Positions 26,501 through 40,100 of a stretch of 64,000 bases of DNA are shown one piece after another. The DNA comes from Echiichthys vipera (lineage: Eukaryota; Chordata; Actinopteri; Perciformes; Trachinidae): positions 21,875,390 to 21,939,389 of the forward strand of contig OY829661.1 of NCBI GenBank assembly GCA_963691815.1. The letters are read 5' to 3'. The position numbers and the translations under genes were made by a program. Each line of letters begins with the position of its first letter. Position 1 is the first letter of the stretch. Under the pieces are notes generated by a model that saw nothing but the letters and a program-made list of their open reading frames with translations, was not told where the DNA came from and ran no database searches.

Positions 26501-29500
26501 TGTGCACATCATGGAGTCATTTGTTCAATTACATAGAGATATAAATTCAGTATGATGTCCAGTGTCTTCAGTGTGAGGTATTACCTGTGTCATCCTTGGC
26601 CCCGTACAGGATTACAAAGACATTAGCATCAGTTCCTGCATACTTTTTGTCACCAGTTTTTATCCTCATTGTGTATGTTGTTGACATGGCTGTAATAATA
26701 AGAAACCAGAATAAGTTAAACATTAGATTTAAAAAAAGCTTGTCTTCTTCAGAGATCAATCTGATTCTTCAACGCAGCGTTCCTCTCTTTCTCAGGGCAG
26801 CCATACTGCTGCTCTCACCTTTCTGTTCCAGACCAAGTGTGGCTTCAGAGTCTTCCTCATCATCATCATCCCCTTTCTTCATAAAAGCCTCGTCCACAGG
26901 GACCAGCTCCCTGGCAAGCTGTCCATCATCCTCATCAACAGCAAGCCAGCGTTTACAAGGGAAAAAGTACCTAAAACACAATATATAATGAATGTATAAT
27001 ATATTTTGTGCACTGTACAGTCTGCCTAGTGTTAATGCAATAATCGCTGTTGAGGGAAAATGTTCCTGTGTCCATAAATACTTAAAGAAAAGGGCCATCT
27101 CTATTTAGGTTGATCGATAGTCTCCACTATTTCAGATTACCATGTCACGCCACACAGTGGAGCTCTATAGACATTTTATGTGCACAGCTTCTGCCTGTTA
27201 TGTAGGAGAATGTTTTTCTGTGAAACCTGTGGCAATAATTTGGTGTCTAGAATGATGCAGCCCAGTGTAAATCCTTTATCTATAAAATAAATGATTGATT
27301 AACCTTTTTTTGTAATTATATGGTTTAATTACTCAAAGGACTTGTGTGAAGCTGCAGTTACACATCTGGATTAAAGTGCTAATGCCTGCTCTGCTCTCTT
27401 TCTAATGTCATTGTGACTCACGTGGTGTCATCTTTGTTGTCCACAATCTCCACTCTGTCCAAAAACCAGCCGGCACTGGCCTGACTGTTGTCATGTCGGA
27501 TCCTCAGCTTCTTCAGGATCCCTAAGTCGACCGCCGTGATGTTGAAAACATCCTCCTGGGTCACACGCCAACAAACAAGAGTCAAAGGGTCAAGAAATGT
27601 CACAGGTCTCAGTTTAGCGGTCCATGAGAACCTCATTACTTATTTATTTGATGTGTATTTAACCTGCAAGGCTCCTTTGATCCAACATGTGTTTGACAAA
27701 AGAAGCGTATACATGAAGATAGTATCAATGATTAAAAAACAAAACATGACCATGTACCGTAGAACACAGCAGATCACAGGAATAAATCTTTTGACCAATG
27801 GAAGAATGAAGCCTCTGTTCTCTTTGATCCCCTCTTGTGCAAAAAGCCTCATATTTCACACACAATTTTCCACATTTCCCAAAGTGTCAGACTATTCCTT
27901 CAAATTATTATATACTACATTTTTTTAATCCACCCACACAGACACAATCTTCATCTTATTTTCACCAAAACATACCATCTCATAAAAAGAGACAGAGAAG
28001 AAGAGAAAAAATGGATTTCACTGAAACTTTCTCTGCATTTTTTAAAGAAACTTTAAGTCTAAGATAATTTCATGTGAAGTTTCTGCACATTAATATTTAA
28101 AATGTACTGGTGATTTTATATGTTTACATTTGACCTTTTGTTTGTCTTTTGGGTGAGGTTTCTATATAAACTATTACAGGTTTCTCCCACACTCTCACAA
28201 ATATTATATATACATATAGTACATATTTTATGTGATGTGTATTTACGTGTGTGTGAAACAAATGAACATACAAATAAGCACATCTAGAACTGACAGAAAC
28301 ACAGCTTACCTGGCCTTTTTCAAATTTGTTCAGGTTGTTTGCCTTCCTGAGTCGACGCTCCCCTGTGTCGCCAATCTCTCCGTAGATGTTGACGTAAACA
28401 TTGGCATCAGTCCCAGCCCCCCACATAGTCCCAGTAAACACATGGACCTCATATGAGTTCACTGAGAAGAAAACAAAGTAAAAACTCATGATGAGGGACA
28501 TTTTAATGTTGACATATACCTAATTCAGCCTTCATTCAAAATGTCAGATTTAAATCCAACAAACAAACTAGCCTTTGGAAGCAAATAACCGCGGGTCAAC
28601 ACATTATATCGGGCTCTACTTACCCTCCAGGTCTTCATTGTCCTCAGTCAGCAGCTCAACCACAATCTCCCCATCCTCTTCATCCCTGGCCAGCCAGCGG
28701 TTACAGGGGAAAGTAAATGTCTCCACCACTTCCTGCAGCTCCTCAACTATCTCTACCTCCTCCTCTTCTTCTTTCTTCTTCTTTTTCTTGTCCTTTTTCT
28801 TGTCTTTCTTGGTGTCCTTCTTCACCTCCACCTGCACCATAGCCATCCTCAGCCGCTTGATGTCTACCGTCTCCAGGAACCAGCCATCTCCGATACCCTT
28901 CCCGTCGTGGTAGAGACGCATCTTGTAGATCTTACCGACATCCTGAGCCTCGATCTGGGTTGTAGGTGGGAAACAGTGTCTATATCAGGAACTTAGAGTC
29001 TCTGATATACATTGTCATAAAAGGAAAAAGGCTTCATACACACCCTGAAGATCTCAGTGGTGCCACGTTCAAAATTGTTGGAGCGACTCTTGAGAGCGAT
29101 AACTTCAGTTTTTCCTTCGTCTCCGTAGATCTGACAGAAGACGTTGGCATTGGTGCCACCTGCACGCACATCCCCTGTCACCACTGTTACTTCATAGTTG
29201 ATCACTGTTAGAGAAGGGGCATCGCAGTATTGTGATAGAAAAGATTATGTAGAGCAGAGCAATATACTTCAACTCATAATCACTGTTACTGTGTTTAAAA
29301 TGATGAATTCTGACTGTACGGTGCTTTTAATGTTGTTATTTACATTGCTCAATGTCCAAAATCTCACTGGGATAAATCTCAACCTCCACTTTCCCATCCG
29401 CCTCGTCTTTGCAGAGCCAGCGGTGGCTCGGGAACATGTACTCCTTCCCATGAACTGGTACAGATATCTGCACACTGTCCAGAAACCACCCAGCTCGTAA

Positions 29501-32500
29501 GCCCTCATTAGTGTGACCAATCAGGAGACGGTTGATCTGTAAGCACAGAGGATATAAGGGGATAAAATAGAATTAGTAAACACAAATAAATGTCTGAACT
29601 GAACTGAAGCAAATGTATTCATGTCGCCTGAAAAACTTGCCTGTCCAATGTCGAAGGTGTCAATGGTAAATATGTCAGTTTGTCCTGTCTCATAGTAGTT
29701 CCTGAGATCGTTGTCAGAAACTGCCAGTATCATCTTGTTTGTATCACCCTTCTCCCCATACAGCTTGACAAACACCCTGGAGTCCGAGCTGGCCCCACTC
29801 ACACTGCCTGTCTTGATTGCTATGTGGTAGCTGACATCTTTGAGGATGAATGAAAGGAAATGAATGCCATTTATATAAGTATTAATATGAGCGCTTGTGT
29901 AACTTATCCTTGGTTTAAAATGTCTATACACTCACTAAAGAGAAGCAGGCCATCTCCATCTGGGCTCAACTCACGGATAATCTGTCCATCATCTTCATTA
30001 CGGTCCAACCACCTGAAGAAACCCATAGAACTAATTGAAATCTATAGCAGTGGGTGAGATCAACCGTCCCACAAAACTTCCCTGAATATTTACATGTGTG
30101 GAAAAAGAAATGATCATTATTATTATTATTTCTTCAGTTTTAACGTTTAATTTAAAAACATGGAAACAAACTGAGTTTACACAAGGAATAGAGGAGAAAC
30201 AGTAACACCCAAAAGTTAAAATATATGGTCTGGAGCAACATTTTCCAATTTCTACTTCTATTTTATTTCACTGTGAGGAAATAAGGTCACATCACTATTA
30301 ATCTGAAGAAATATCAAAAGGAACATAACCACTACATGCTACACTATTCTACGAAACATTTTCCTTCTAATAGGACAAACAGACAGGAAGAGTCTCTTTC
30401 CAGATGTAACACTGCACCTCCGCCTTGAGGTTTGGCTCCAGTTACTAAAGGAGAGGCTGGCTGACCACCATTTAGTGCCTATTTGTAGTGGCAAACTCAT
30501 CCATCAGCTGCCTAATTACTTAAACACACGCCACTGGAGAAGTAGTGAATCGAGGAGTGGACAATTTGGTGTTTTGGTGGGTTAAACAGACAGAAGAAAA
30601 TGTAACAGACACTTATTTGCTTTCTTCCCAAGAGTTAGGTTAGAAGCTCAAAACCACTCTCATATCTGACCGGTAAATAAGAAGCTGCAGCCACCAGCTT
30701 GGCATAAAGACTGGAAGCACTCCCTGCGAAACTACAACTTGCCATTTTTACACAACAAACTAGATATTACATGTTGTTTAGTGAGCTTTAGAGGTTCTAA
30801 AACGTGATTTTTTTTTTAAACCTTTGGAGCCAGGTAAGCTCACTATCTCCTTTCTACAGCTTCATATGAACCATACAGACATGAGAGTGGTATTGATCTG
30901 ACACCAATCTCTGCAAGAAAGCGTATAACTGTATTTCACAAGATATTAAACTATTCCTTTATTTAGAAGTGTGTAAAGTTTCATTGCCTTGCCTGAAACA
31001 GGGGAACACAATGGCCAAACTCTCTGGCTGGCCCTCCTCCCTCACCATCACCTTATCAAGGAACCAACCACAGCCTCCACCGCGGCCATCATGACCGACA
31101 CGCACTTTGCGCACCTGCCCCAAGGACACAGACTCAATGAGAAACTCATCGTGCTGAGGGAAGACAGAGAGAAAACTGGTTGAAGACGTGATGAAAACGT
31201 GAAAATGTGTATTCCTTCTGTGTGTTTTAAATGCCGCACTCACATTTCCTTTTTCAAATTTGTTGACATTGTTTTTGCTCATAAACATGAGTCGCTCCCC
31301 TGTGTCACCCAGGTCGCCGATAACATTGAGGAAGACGCTGGCATCGGTGCCACTGCCACTGACGTTGCCGGTGCAGATGGTGACACGATACTTTATTACT
31401 GAAAAAAACAAAACAGAGAAAGACACTCATATTATATTTGATACAGCTCCTACAGTGTTGTGATGTCCCCTCGGCGTGTTTCTTACAAGGCAGTGGCTCA
31501 TCGATGAGCGCTCCAGTAGCTGGAAGCTCTCTGACGATCTCATTGTCGTCCTCATTGATGTCCAGCCAACGGCCGCATTCAAAAGAGTATTTCTCCATCG
31601 TCAGAGTCTTGAGCAAAGTGAGCTGCAGAAAGTCACAGCCTCATGTGTCATCGTCATACATGTCTTCATCCCTGGTTCATGGTCTAACCTTTAGACAAAT
31701 GCAGACTGAAGCACTGACATTAACACAAATTTTCCAGATTGTGAATTCTCAGTACTGTGCACAGAATATCATTTTCTGAATGCTTTAATTTTTTCCTGCA
31801 AAAAAAACATTTGCATTGCATCCTCATTTACATATAGTTTCTATTTCTGAGATCAGGTGCAAGATTAAACTAATTGAACGTGTAAGTGCTATGAGATGGA
31901 ACGATGGGTCTCACCTTCGCTAAATGCCAGCCAGCGAATGGATGTCTCTTCTCATGCCAGATACGCACTTTCAACAGTCTTCCTATGTCGGGCATTTCAA
32001 GCTACAGGTATCAGATACAGTGAATAAATACAATTTCTCAGGAACTTCCAGATCAGTGTAAGAACTTATCAGTGTGAGACGTTGTCATGTGCTCCGTTTA
32101 GCAGATGAGCCAAGACTTACCATGAATTTATCCACCTGGCCCTGTTCAAAACTATCTGAATTGCTTTCCAGTTTGACCTCATCAGACTTTCCCTTCTCTC
32201 CATAGATCTGCAGAAACACCTGGGCATCTGTCCCTGCCCCCTTTACATCTGATGTCCAAATCCACAGGGACCATGGGTACTCTGGAGTATGAGAGGAGTA
32301 GATTTGATAGTAAAGTAGGTCTAATTTTATAGGAATTTAAAATGCTTTAAATCAGAAGCCCTCAGTTTTCAGATTCAGATATATTTCTATAAAATTCAAC
32401 TTGAATTCTCTTTGGATAAAATGAGGAGAGAACTGTGAGTTGAAGCTACCCACTCTTCTGTTTTTTCTGCCTGAGAGAGACCATCTCGTACAGCTCCCTC

Positions 32501-34839
32501 TCAATCAGTCCGTCCCCCTCATCCTCGTCAAGCCACATCCCGCACGGAAATGTCTGCTCAATGCCCGTGAATGGACAGTATACTACCACCTAGAAGAGAA
32601 ACGGGTGCTTGGTGAGTGAATGACACTTTAAACCCACACTCATTACCCAAAAAAACAGAGGTGTAGTACCTTTTCACAGTACCATCCAGCTCCAACAGCT
32701 CCGTTGTCGTGCCCGATGGTGACCCTGCTGAGTGGGCTGAGCAGTTCACAGATCTCCACGTTGAAAATGTCGATGAGAGCGCGCTCAAAAGCACCACCCT
32801 CCAGGAAGACTTTGCCGCTGTTCTTTAAGCCCTTGGAGCCATGCATGACCATGTGGATCTTAGAGTTGGTGCCTGCACCCCTCACATCACCAGTCATTAC
32901 TTGCACATTGTATATAATTCCTAAGATGCAGGAAAATCCACAAACGAATTCCCAATTGATCTAATAATTTATATAAGAAATCAGCATAAAAATCTAAGTT
33001 TTATTTATTTTTAAAATGATGACTTGTACTGTACTCTCACCCATTGGCTGCACGGATCCCACCAACACATCTCTCTGTATTTTCCCATCACATTCATCCA
33101 TGGCAAACCAGCGATTGACTGGGAACTCATACACTTCTTTGTTCCCCATGTCATCAATCACCACCTGGAGAGACACATTATGCACAAATCATGAGTGTTA
33201 TTATGCATGTATCTGTCAAGATTATGTATGCAGACTGTACATGCCTTATCTAGAAACCATCCAGCTGATGACCCTCTGTTGTTGTGGCCGATGGTGATTT
33301 TCCTGAGCCTTCCCAGGTTTGGTGCCTCAACTGTAAACTTATCCTCTGACCCGCGTTCAAAATTGTCTTTGTCACTGTCCAGTCGTCGCTCTCCTTTCAT
33401 AAACATAAACAAAATATTTTGGAACAGGAGTGAAACGCTTTGAAATTAGTGAGGAAATAGCATTACAGTAATAATAAGTAAACAACAGTATAAGCGCAAC
33501 TTGTGCCTAACACTGAAATGATTAGGTGATTAATGGATTTCTTGACAGTAACTTCATTGCCTACTATTTTGATATTCAATTGACTGATTTATCAAGTAAA
33601 AATGTCAAAAATGTACTGCTTCCTGCCTAAAAAAAACACATTTCCCAGTTTATATAATTGTAAATGAAATAACCTTTAAATTGTTCTGGTCTGTAAATGC
33701 CACAAATTAAGCAAATTGAAGATGTCTCCATGGGCTCTGGGAAATTAAATTGTTTCCATTTTTATCCAACACAGGTGTGAAGTTAATCATAGAAAAATAG
33801 AATAATGTACATTAAAAGATCATTAGTTGCGACCCTACCTGTGTCACCGTTCTCTCCAAAGATGTTGAGGAAGACGTCCGCATCAGTTCCACTTCCCTTC
33901 ATGTCAGCAGTGAAGACACTGACTATGTATTTATTTACTGCAAATCAAGAATTATGAAACAGGAAATAAAAAACACAGTGATTTATATAAACAATACACC
34001 AGAAAGGCTAATAGTGTAATAAATGTTGATTATCAGAATCTTCAGAACTGAAAGACCAGGAGTATATGAAAATAAATTTCTGTTTGTGATGTTAGACCAC
34101 AAAACCTTATATTAAATATGTAGGATCATTATTATTATTATACATTCTGGATCATAAAGCATTGCAAACCTACAAACACCGTACAATCCTTGTGCATACT
34201 ACAGAGAAGAGCCATAAGGAAAGATAAGGATAGTGATCTGGAACACGATAAAAATCTGTTTTTAAAGCCACGTGCTCTGAAGTTCATGGATCAGGTAGAA
34301 TTTAAGACTGCACAAATAATGTAAAAAAGAAATAAACGTCTGGGTAACATAAGAAAACTGTTGTCAGAGGGATTATCATTTAAGGTGAAACTGTAGAAAA
34401 AGAAAAAACAGTGTGTGTTTGAACCACTATGAGCATTTCAATTTGTGGAATATAGAACTACAGCAGGTGTAGCAATGAGGAAGGGTTGGCAGAATAAATA
34501 TGAGGTAATTGTTTAACTCATATATGATTGACAGTGAGTCGTTCATTTGTGTGGCATATTTAATAAATATGATTTAATTTTTTAAGTTCTGGGAAAGGGG
34601 TAGTACCAGATAAGTGAAAACTTTTTTCTGTTCCTTTTCGGACTTATGTACACGTTATTTTGTAGTTAATTTATGTTTCGCTATGTGTATAAGTGTTCAA
34701 AATAAACTAAACAAACTAAACTTAACTAAATGTTCTACCTAGTGGCACTATTGAATCCCAATTAGTCAGACTTTTCTATTGAGATTAGTCAGATGTCTTG
34801 CTAATCCACTCTAGGATGGTTTACAAGTTAAATATTCAT

Positions 34840-34892
<53 letters not shown>

Positions 34893-37097
34893 GCTCTGAC
34901 CACTCCCTCACAGCACAGTGTCCTCGTGTCTTTATCCGAGCTTTGGCTTCACAGTGCTCTGCTTGACTGACTGCAGGTACTGAGATGTTAGATCACATTG
35001 CAACAGAGGACATGTGGGCTGGTTTACCTGAGGATTATACTCCAATGGAAGTCAATTACAAAATGAAACCGTAGAAAGACCTGTAGGCCACAGGGATCTT
35101 TGTGTAAAACTGACACTTGGTAATAACATCAAGTTTCATTTGTTGTGGTTTTACATTTCTAATTTGCAATAAATTAATCTAACATTAGTGTCAAATTGAT
35201 TCTAAGACAGACAGTGATAGTAGCATAAGTATTAGAGCTCTAGGTTTATGTAAAGTAACTTGTATTTTTAAAACTGCAGACTTTGTGGTGGTGAAAATTT
35301 TAAACCCTGTGGCTTCTCTGCAATGTACTGGAGGTATTTGGAATTTTAATCAACTGTTATTTTGTCTTAACCTTAGTGAACCTTTGTGTCTGCTTTGTGT
35401 TATGTGTTTGTCCCACAGTGACCTACATTTTGGGACGTCCATGGGGTTCATGCTGCCCAGCAGGTCCCTGACAAACAGGTTGTCAGCCTCTTCCCGACTC
35501 AGCCAGTTGTTGCAGGCGAAATAGAAGCGTAAATGGGGCCGGTTCATGTCGGTCACCACTACCCTGTCCAAGAACCAGCTGGCGTTCATCCCTGTGTTGT
35601 CGTGCTCGATCCTGGGGAGTCAACCATCATAGTGTGGACATGAATTCACCCTGCAGGTAATCCCAAATGAGTTTTCCACATCACACGCACCAATGCCTTT
35701 AATTTGTTTGAATTGCTCCAGTGGCAGATACCAAACAATGGAGACTATTGTTTTCAAGCACTGTGCCTCAGTCCTGGAAATATCGTGAATAACAAGATCA
35801 GAAATAGCCGTTTCAAAGCACATTGTTATTACGTATATGGATAAAACAACTTTTCAAGCACCAGAGTCGACATGTGAGTTCATGACAGACAGTAGAGAGA
35901 AACTGGAGGATTCAAACACAAAAGTTCCTTAGTTGGATTCAGACCAGATTTAATTTTTGTTGCACTAATCATATGGGAGTAGTTTGATGCCAATAATGGC
36001 CTTCTGCCCGCACTCACACAATTTAGAGAAAAAAACGGCCAAACAAGAGATTAATAGTGCCCGCCAGCTCTCACACAATTAATCCAGACAATCCCGAGAG
36101 GTTCACAGCACCAGCGGGACTCTGCCATGTCAAATATAGTTAGACGAGCATGTTAGTAGTCTCTCTGACTTTATAATATTCGCTACTACTTTATTGTTGT
36201 AATTTGAGCAAATGGTTAGATTCACACTCCCCTGGCAATGTCGTCAACAATATTCTAGAGGCATTCTTAACTTTGGACGTAATAGTAGTGGACGTAGACA
36301 AAGCAATCACAACTCATGGTACTAGTCTTTTCTGGAACATTCAACCATATCAATGATTTTTATCTGCAGATGGAGTTTGCTCAGTTATTATGGATCTAAA
36401 TCGCAAGATCAGCATTATCAGTAGTAAAAGTGTGACAAAACATGCTAGTAATTGCACCTCCTTGAGCTGGGATTGTTTTGTCAAAAATGTAAAAGATGCT
36501 GGGGGGGAAAACCACCCTTCCAAAGTTCTTAATCTGAGCCTCAATACAGAATCTCTACTTTTTGCCATCTCTGACTGAATGTGTCCTGCTGCCTGTGGCG
36601 GCTGTGATGTAACTCAGCCTCCTCTGGAGTAAGACACTAACTCCCAACAGATGGGGCTTAACCTTCTGTCACTGGCTGAAATCCTTTGATGGCCAGCACC
36701 ACAGCTGGAAAGTAAGTGAGAAATGTTCCTGTGTGATCCTCTCTGTAAGCTGCTGTTATCTTGTGTGAGGTATACTGAACTAAGAAGCATAAAGTGTGAT
36801 TGTCAGTGACCTGTAGTTGTGCATTACGGGTATCTGTGGCAGCCATGGAAAGGGGAACTACAGTATTTATATTTATAAATGACATTATCCCAAAGCGCTA
36901 TGGGCTCTTCTGTCACATTAAATGTGCTGAACAGTACCTCAGTTTCTTCAGAGGCCCCACGTTGTGTGTTTTGATACGGAAAACATCGGTCTTATTCTTC
37001 TCAAATGCAGTTCGGCTCCTGTAAATTGAGAAAACATTGAAAATGTCAGAACTTGGGAGAAAGATAATTTGAGGGTATTTGATGGATGTGAATGTGA

Positions 37098-37165
<68 letters not shown>

Positions 37166-40100
37166 GTAACAGAAAAAGAGAGATGCTCTATTTGATCAAC
37201 AAAGATTACAGAGCTTGAAGAAACGGTCCAGAGAGACGACTGAACTGAACTCTGGTACAGTAAATTACATTTCCTGACTGATACGGCTTAGGGAACTCTG
37301 GTGGTCTCATGACAGTTGTATAATGTGAAACCTCCTGAGGCTCGGTCATTTCAATGCTCCCTCCTCATGTACTTCGACCTCTCACAGACGAAATGAGCCA
37401 GTGTGCACAGAGGACCCCCCTCTGCCAACCACAGTGAATCAGACACCCTCTTTTCCATTAACAGAGAATACTCTGCCTTTGTCTCTGACCTACATCTCCA
37501 TCTGTTCTCATCCCCCTGCAATATCCAACCCACAGACACTGCCAAGGCTCGTATAATTAAAGTGCACAGTGTCTTATACTGTAAAAAAAAAAAAAAAAAA
37601 ACCTGCCAAGAATGAAATACTGTCCAACATATATAAATATATGGTTGTCCTTGTTCTCTGTTTCTGTGTAAATACACCTGTAAGACAATGATAGGGAGAC
37701 ACTGATTATATCAAAAGCAAACCCAATGCAAACCTTGGATTCCATGCAATTTGAATTTGTTTTAATCACAATGAATTTCCAAAGAGTTGCATTTTTAATC
37801 TGCCGCGATTTATTCAATCGGGCAAATATGCTTGGTGACATAGAAACCCTCCCTTACCTGTATCGTGTTATGAAGTTTTGAATCGATCATTACACAATAC
37901 AGGCAGGACCTAATATATATCAGAGTAAGGTGAAACTCCTTTCTATGCAATATGTTTTAATATATGACAAAAGTGACTCATCAATGTCCATGTATGGTAT
38001 TTCACCTGCTGAGCAACACTATGGCCACACAGCATGGAAATACTGAATACATAGCATGGTGATGCTGTCTAAAGTGGATGAATGAGACCACCACAAGGTG
38101 TGGGTGGCATGGTCAAGTGTGTCTTACAATGTTGGTATATCCTATACGCTCTACAGGTAACCCTATCTGTCAATCAATGTGTGCAGAGATAAAGGGAGCC
38201 TACTGCTGGTCTGCAGGTCCCCTGAGAGTCATTTGATCATCCATAGAAATGACATCGTGGTCTTCTTTCATTTGCCTCTGAATGGAAAAGAAGACCGGCC
38301 ATGTCACATAGTTCCTCCTTACTCCAGATATTCTGTGTCCGACCTTTTTTTTTTTCCGACTGTATAGGGGAGAGATTCTTGCACCACAACTAAACCTTTG
38401 TGAACATGCGCTGCTTTAACGAACAGATCAAAGAGACGATCCTTTGTGTGCAAATAGATTTTGTCTTGGTTCATGGGCTCCACAGGCATCAGGTTAATGT
38501 TGAGCAAGAATGCTCCCCCATACAGTGTGTTATACACAATACAACTCAACACAAGGACAGAATCATTTATATCCTGTTTCAAACTGATGAGAAAATACCT
38601 CTTCTCTGTGCTGAAGGATCAGAAAGGAATAGAAAATGTTAAAAGTTAACAGTTGATATTGAAAAAGTATTAAACTAGCTAAGAGATACTATTTATGAAA
38701 CAGTATGAAGTCCTCTAAGCGACACATGATACCTAATATGATAAATGAAATAACAAATCAGAGCAGAGCGAGTCATTGAGACCTGATTTACAGGGAGTTT
38801 ACAGAGTTTTGCATATTTATCAAAGCATATTTTGGCTCAATGACATCAACGTAAGCCATTCTGAACTCACTTGCTTGCCAGGTGAACCTTGGGCGTGACA
38901 CCAAAGTCTCCAAAAAGGGTGACAAACACATTAGCATCTGTCCCAGCTCCCTTCACATCACCAGTGACAGTGACCACCTCATACACTAAAAGAGAGGAGA
39001 GTGCAGATTAGACAGAGAAGGAGATATAAAAGACAAATGTGTGCCCCTTTGTTCATGTTGCAATAAAGATCACAAATCTGAAATAATGAGAGCACGTTTA
39101 GGGAATAAATTCAGCGAGGTCAAACAAGGACTTAATTAAAAAAGATAAAGGTAGAATAAAAGGACAAACACAAAGTCACATCCTCAGACAGTGTCCAATA
39201 CTCTATGAACATCAGGAGCATTATGTTTCCCTCCACACACGGTTGCCAGGGAATTCAATGCGGCGAATCTGCAGCGAATCCATGTCTGGTGTGATACACC
39301 AGCCAAGCCTTTCTCACGTTTCACATATGTGTCTCTTCGTCTGACACAGCCACTGAGTTGATGGGAAGGTAAACAGCAGGAAAAGTCAGAAGTCATTAAA
39401 GTGGCACTGAAGGTGTTTTTCTATTGAGGAGGGGAAGTGAACACGCCGTATCTGAAGTCAATGACTGTTCACATTTTTGGCAATATTGGCCTGTCTATCC
39501 ACCACACTGGTCCACACTAGAATGTCTCAACAACTGGATGTATTGCCATGATATTTGGTAGAGACAGCGATGGTTCACAGATGGTGCACATTTTTTTGGG
39601 GGGGTGGGGGTTAGATTTTTTTTTAGGGCTTTATTGTCTTTATGACAGAGCAGCTGGAGAACAACAGGAAAGGACAGAGAGGGGGAAATATATCAAACAA
39701 GGGGCCACTTGAGCTTTGAACCCGGGCAGCTGACAAGGACCCCTATATGGGGAGCATGCTCTACAAGGTGAGCTAGAGGTCGTCCAACTTTTGTGTTTTT
39801 TTGCATGAAATGTCTCAACAACTATTGGATGGATTGCCAGGATATTTGGCACAGACGTTCTTGTGTATCTCTAAATGAACTAATCACTTTAATGAGTTAC
39901 AGACTTTTCAACTCGTGCCACCATCAGGACAAATTTCAGTTTATTGTTTAATTATCTTTTGGTTTATGGCAACATAGTACCTGCACAACTAATGAAATCC
40001 CCATAAGACAAAGCTTGCTTTGTGTTTGCATGCTTATATAACTCATGGGGAAGATCCATGTAATACATTATAGCTGCTTAACATTGGTACGTTAGCATCG

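Noticed and set aside
31915..32001. Possible pseudo-exon because it is short and flanked by longer introns
   Set aside because: Its 29 codons continue PLAT 4 exactly and keep phase 0 on both sides.
33241..33250. Alternative GT donor five bases into loxhd1 intron 6
   Set aside because: Using it shifts exon 7 out of frame and meets a stop almost at once.
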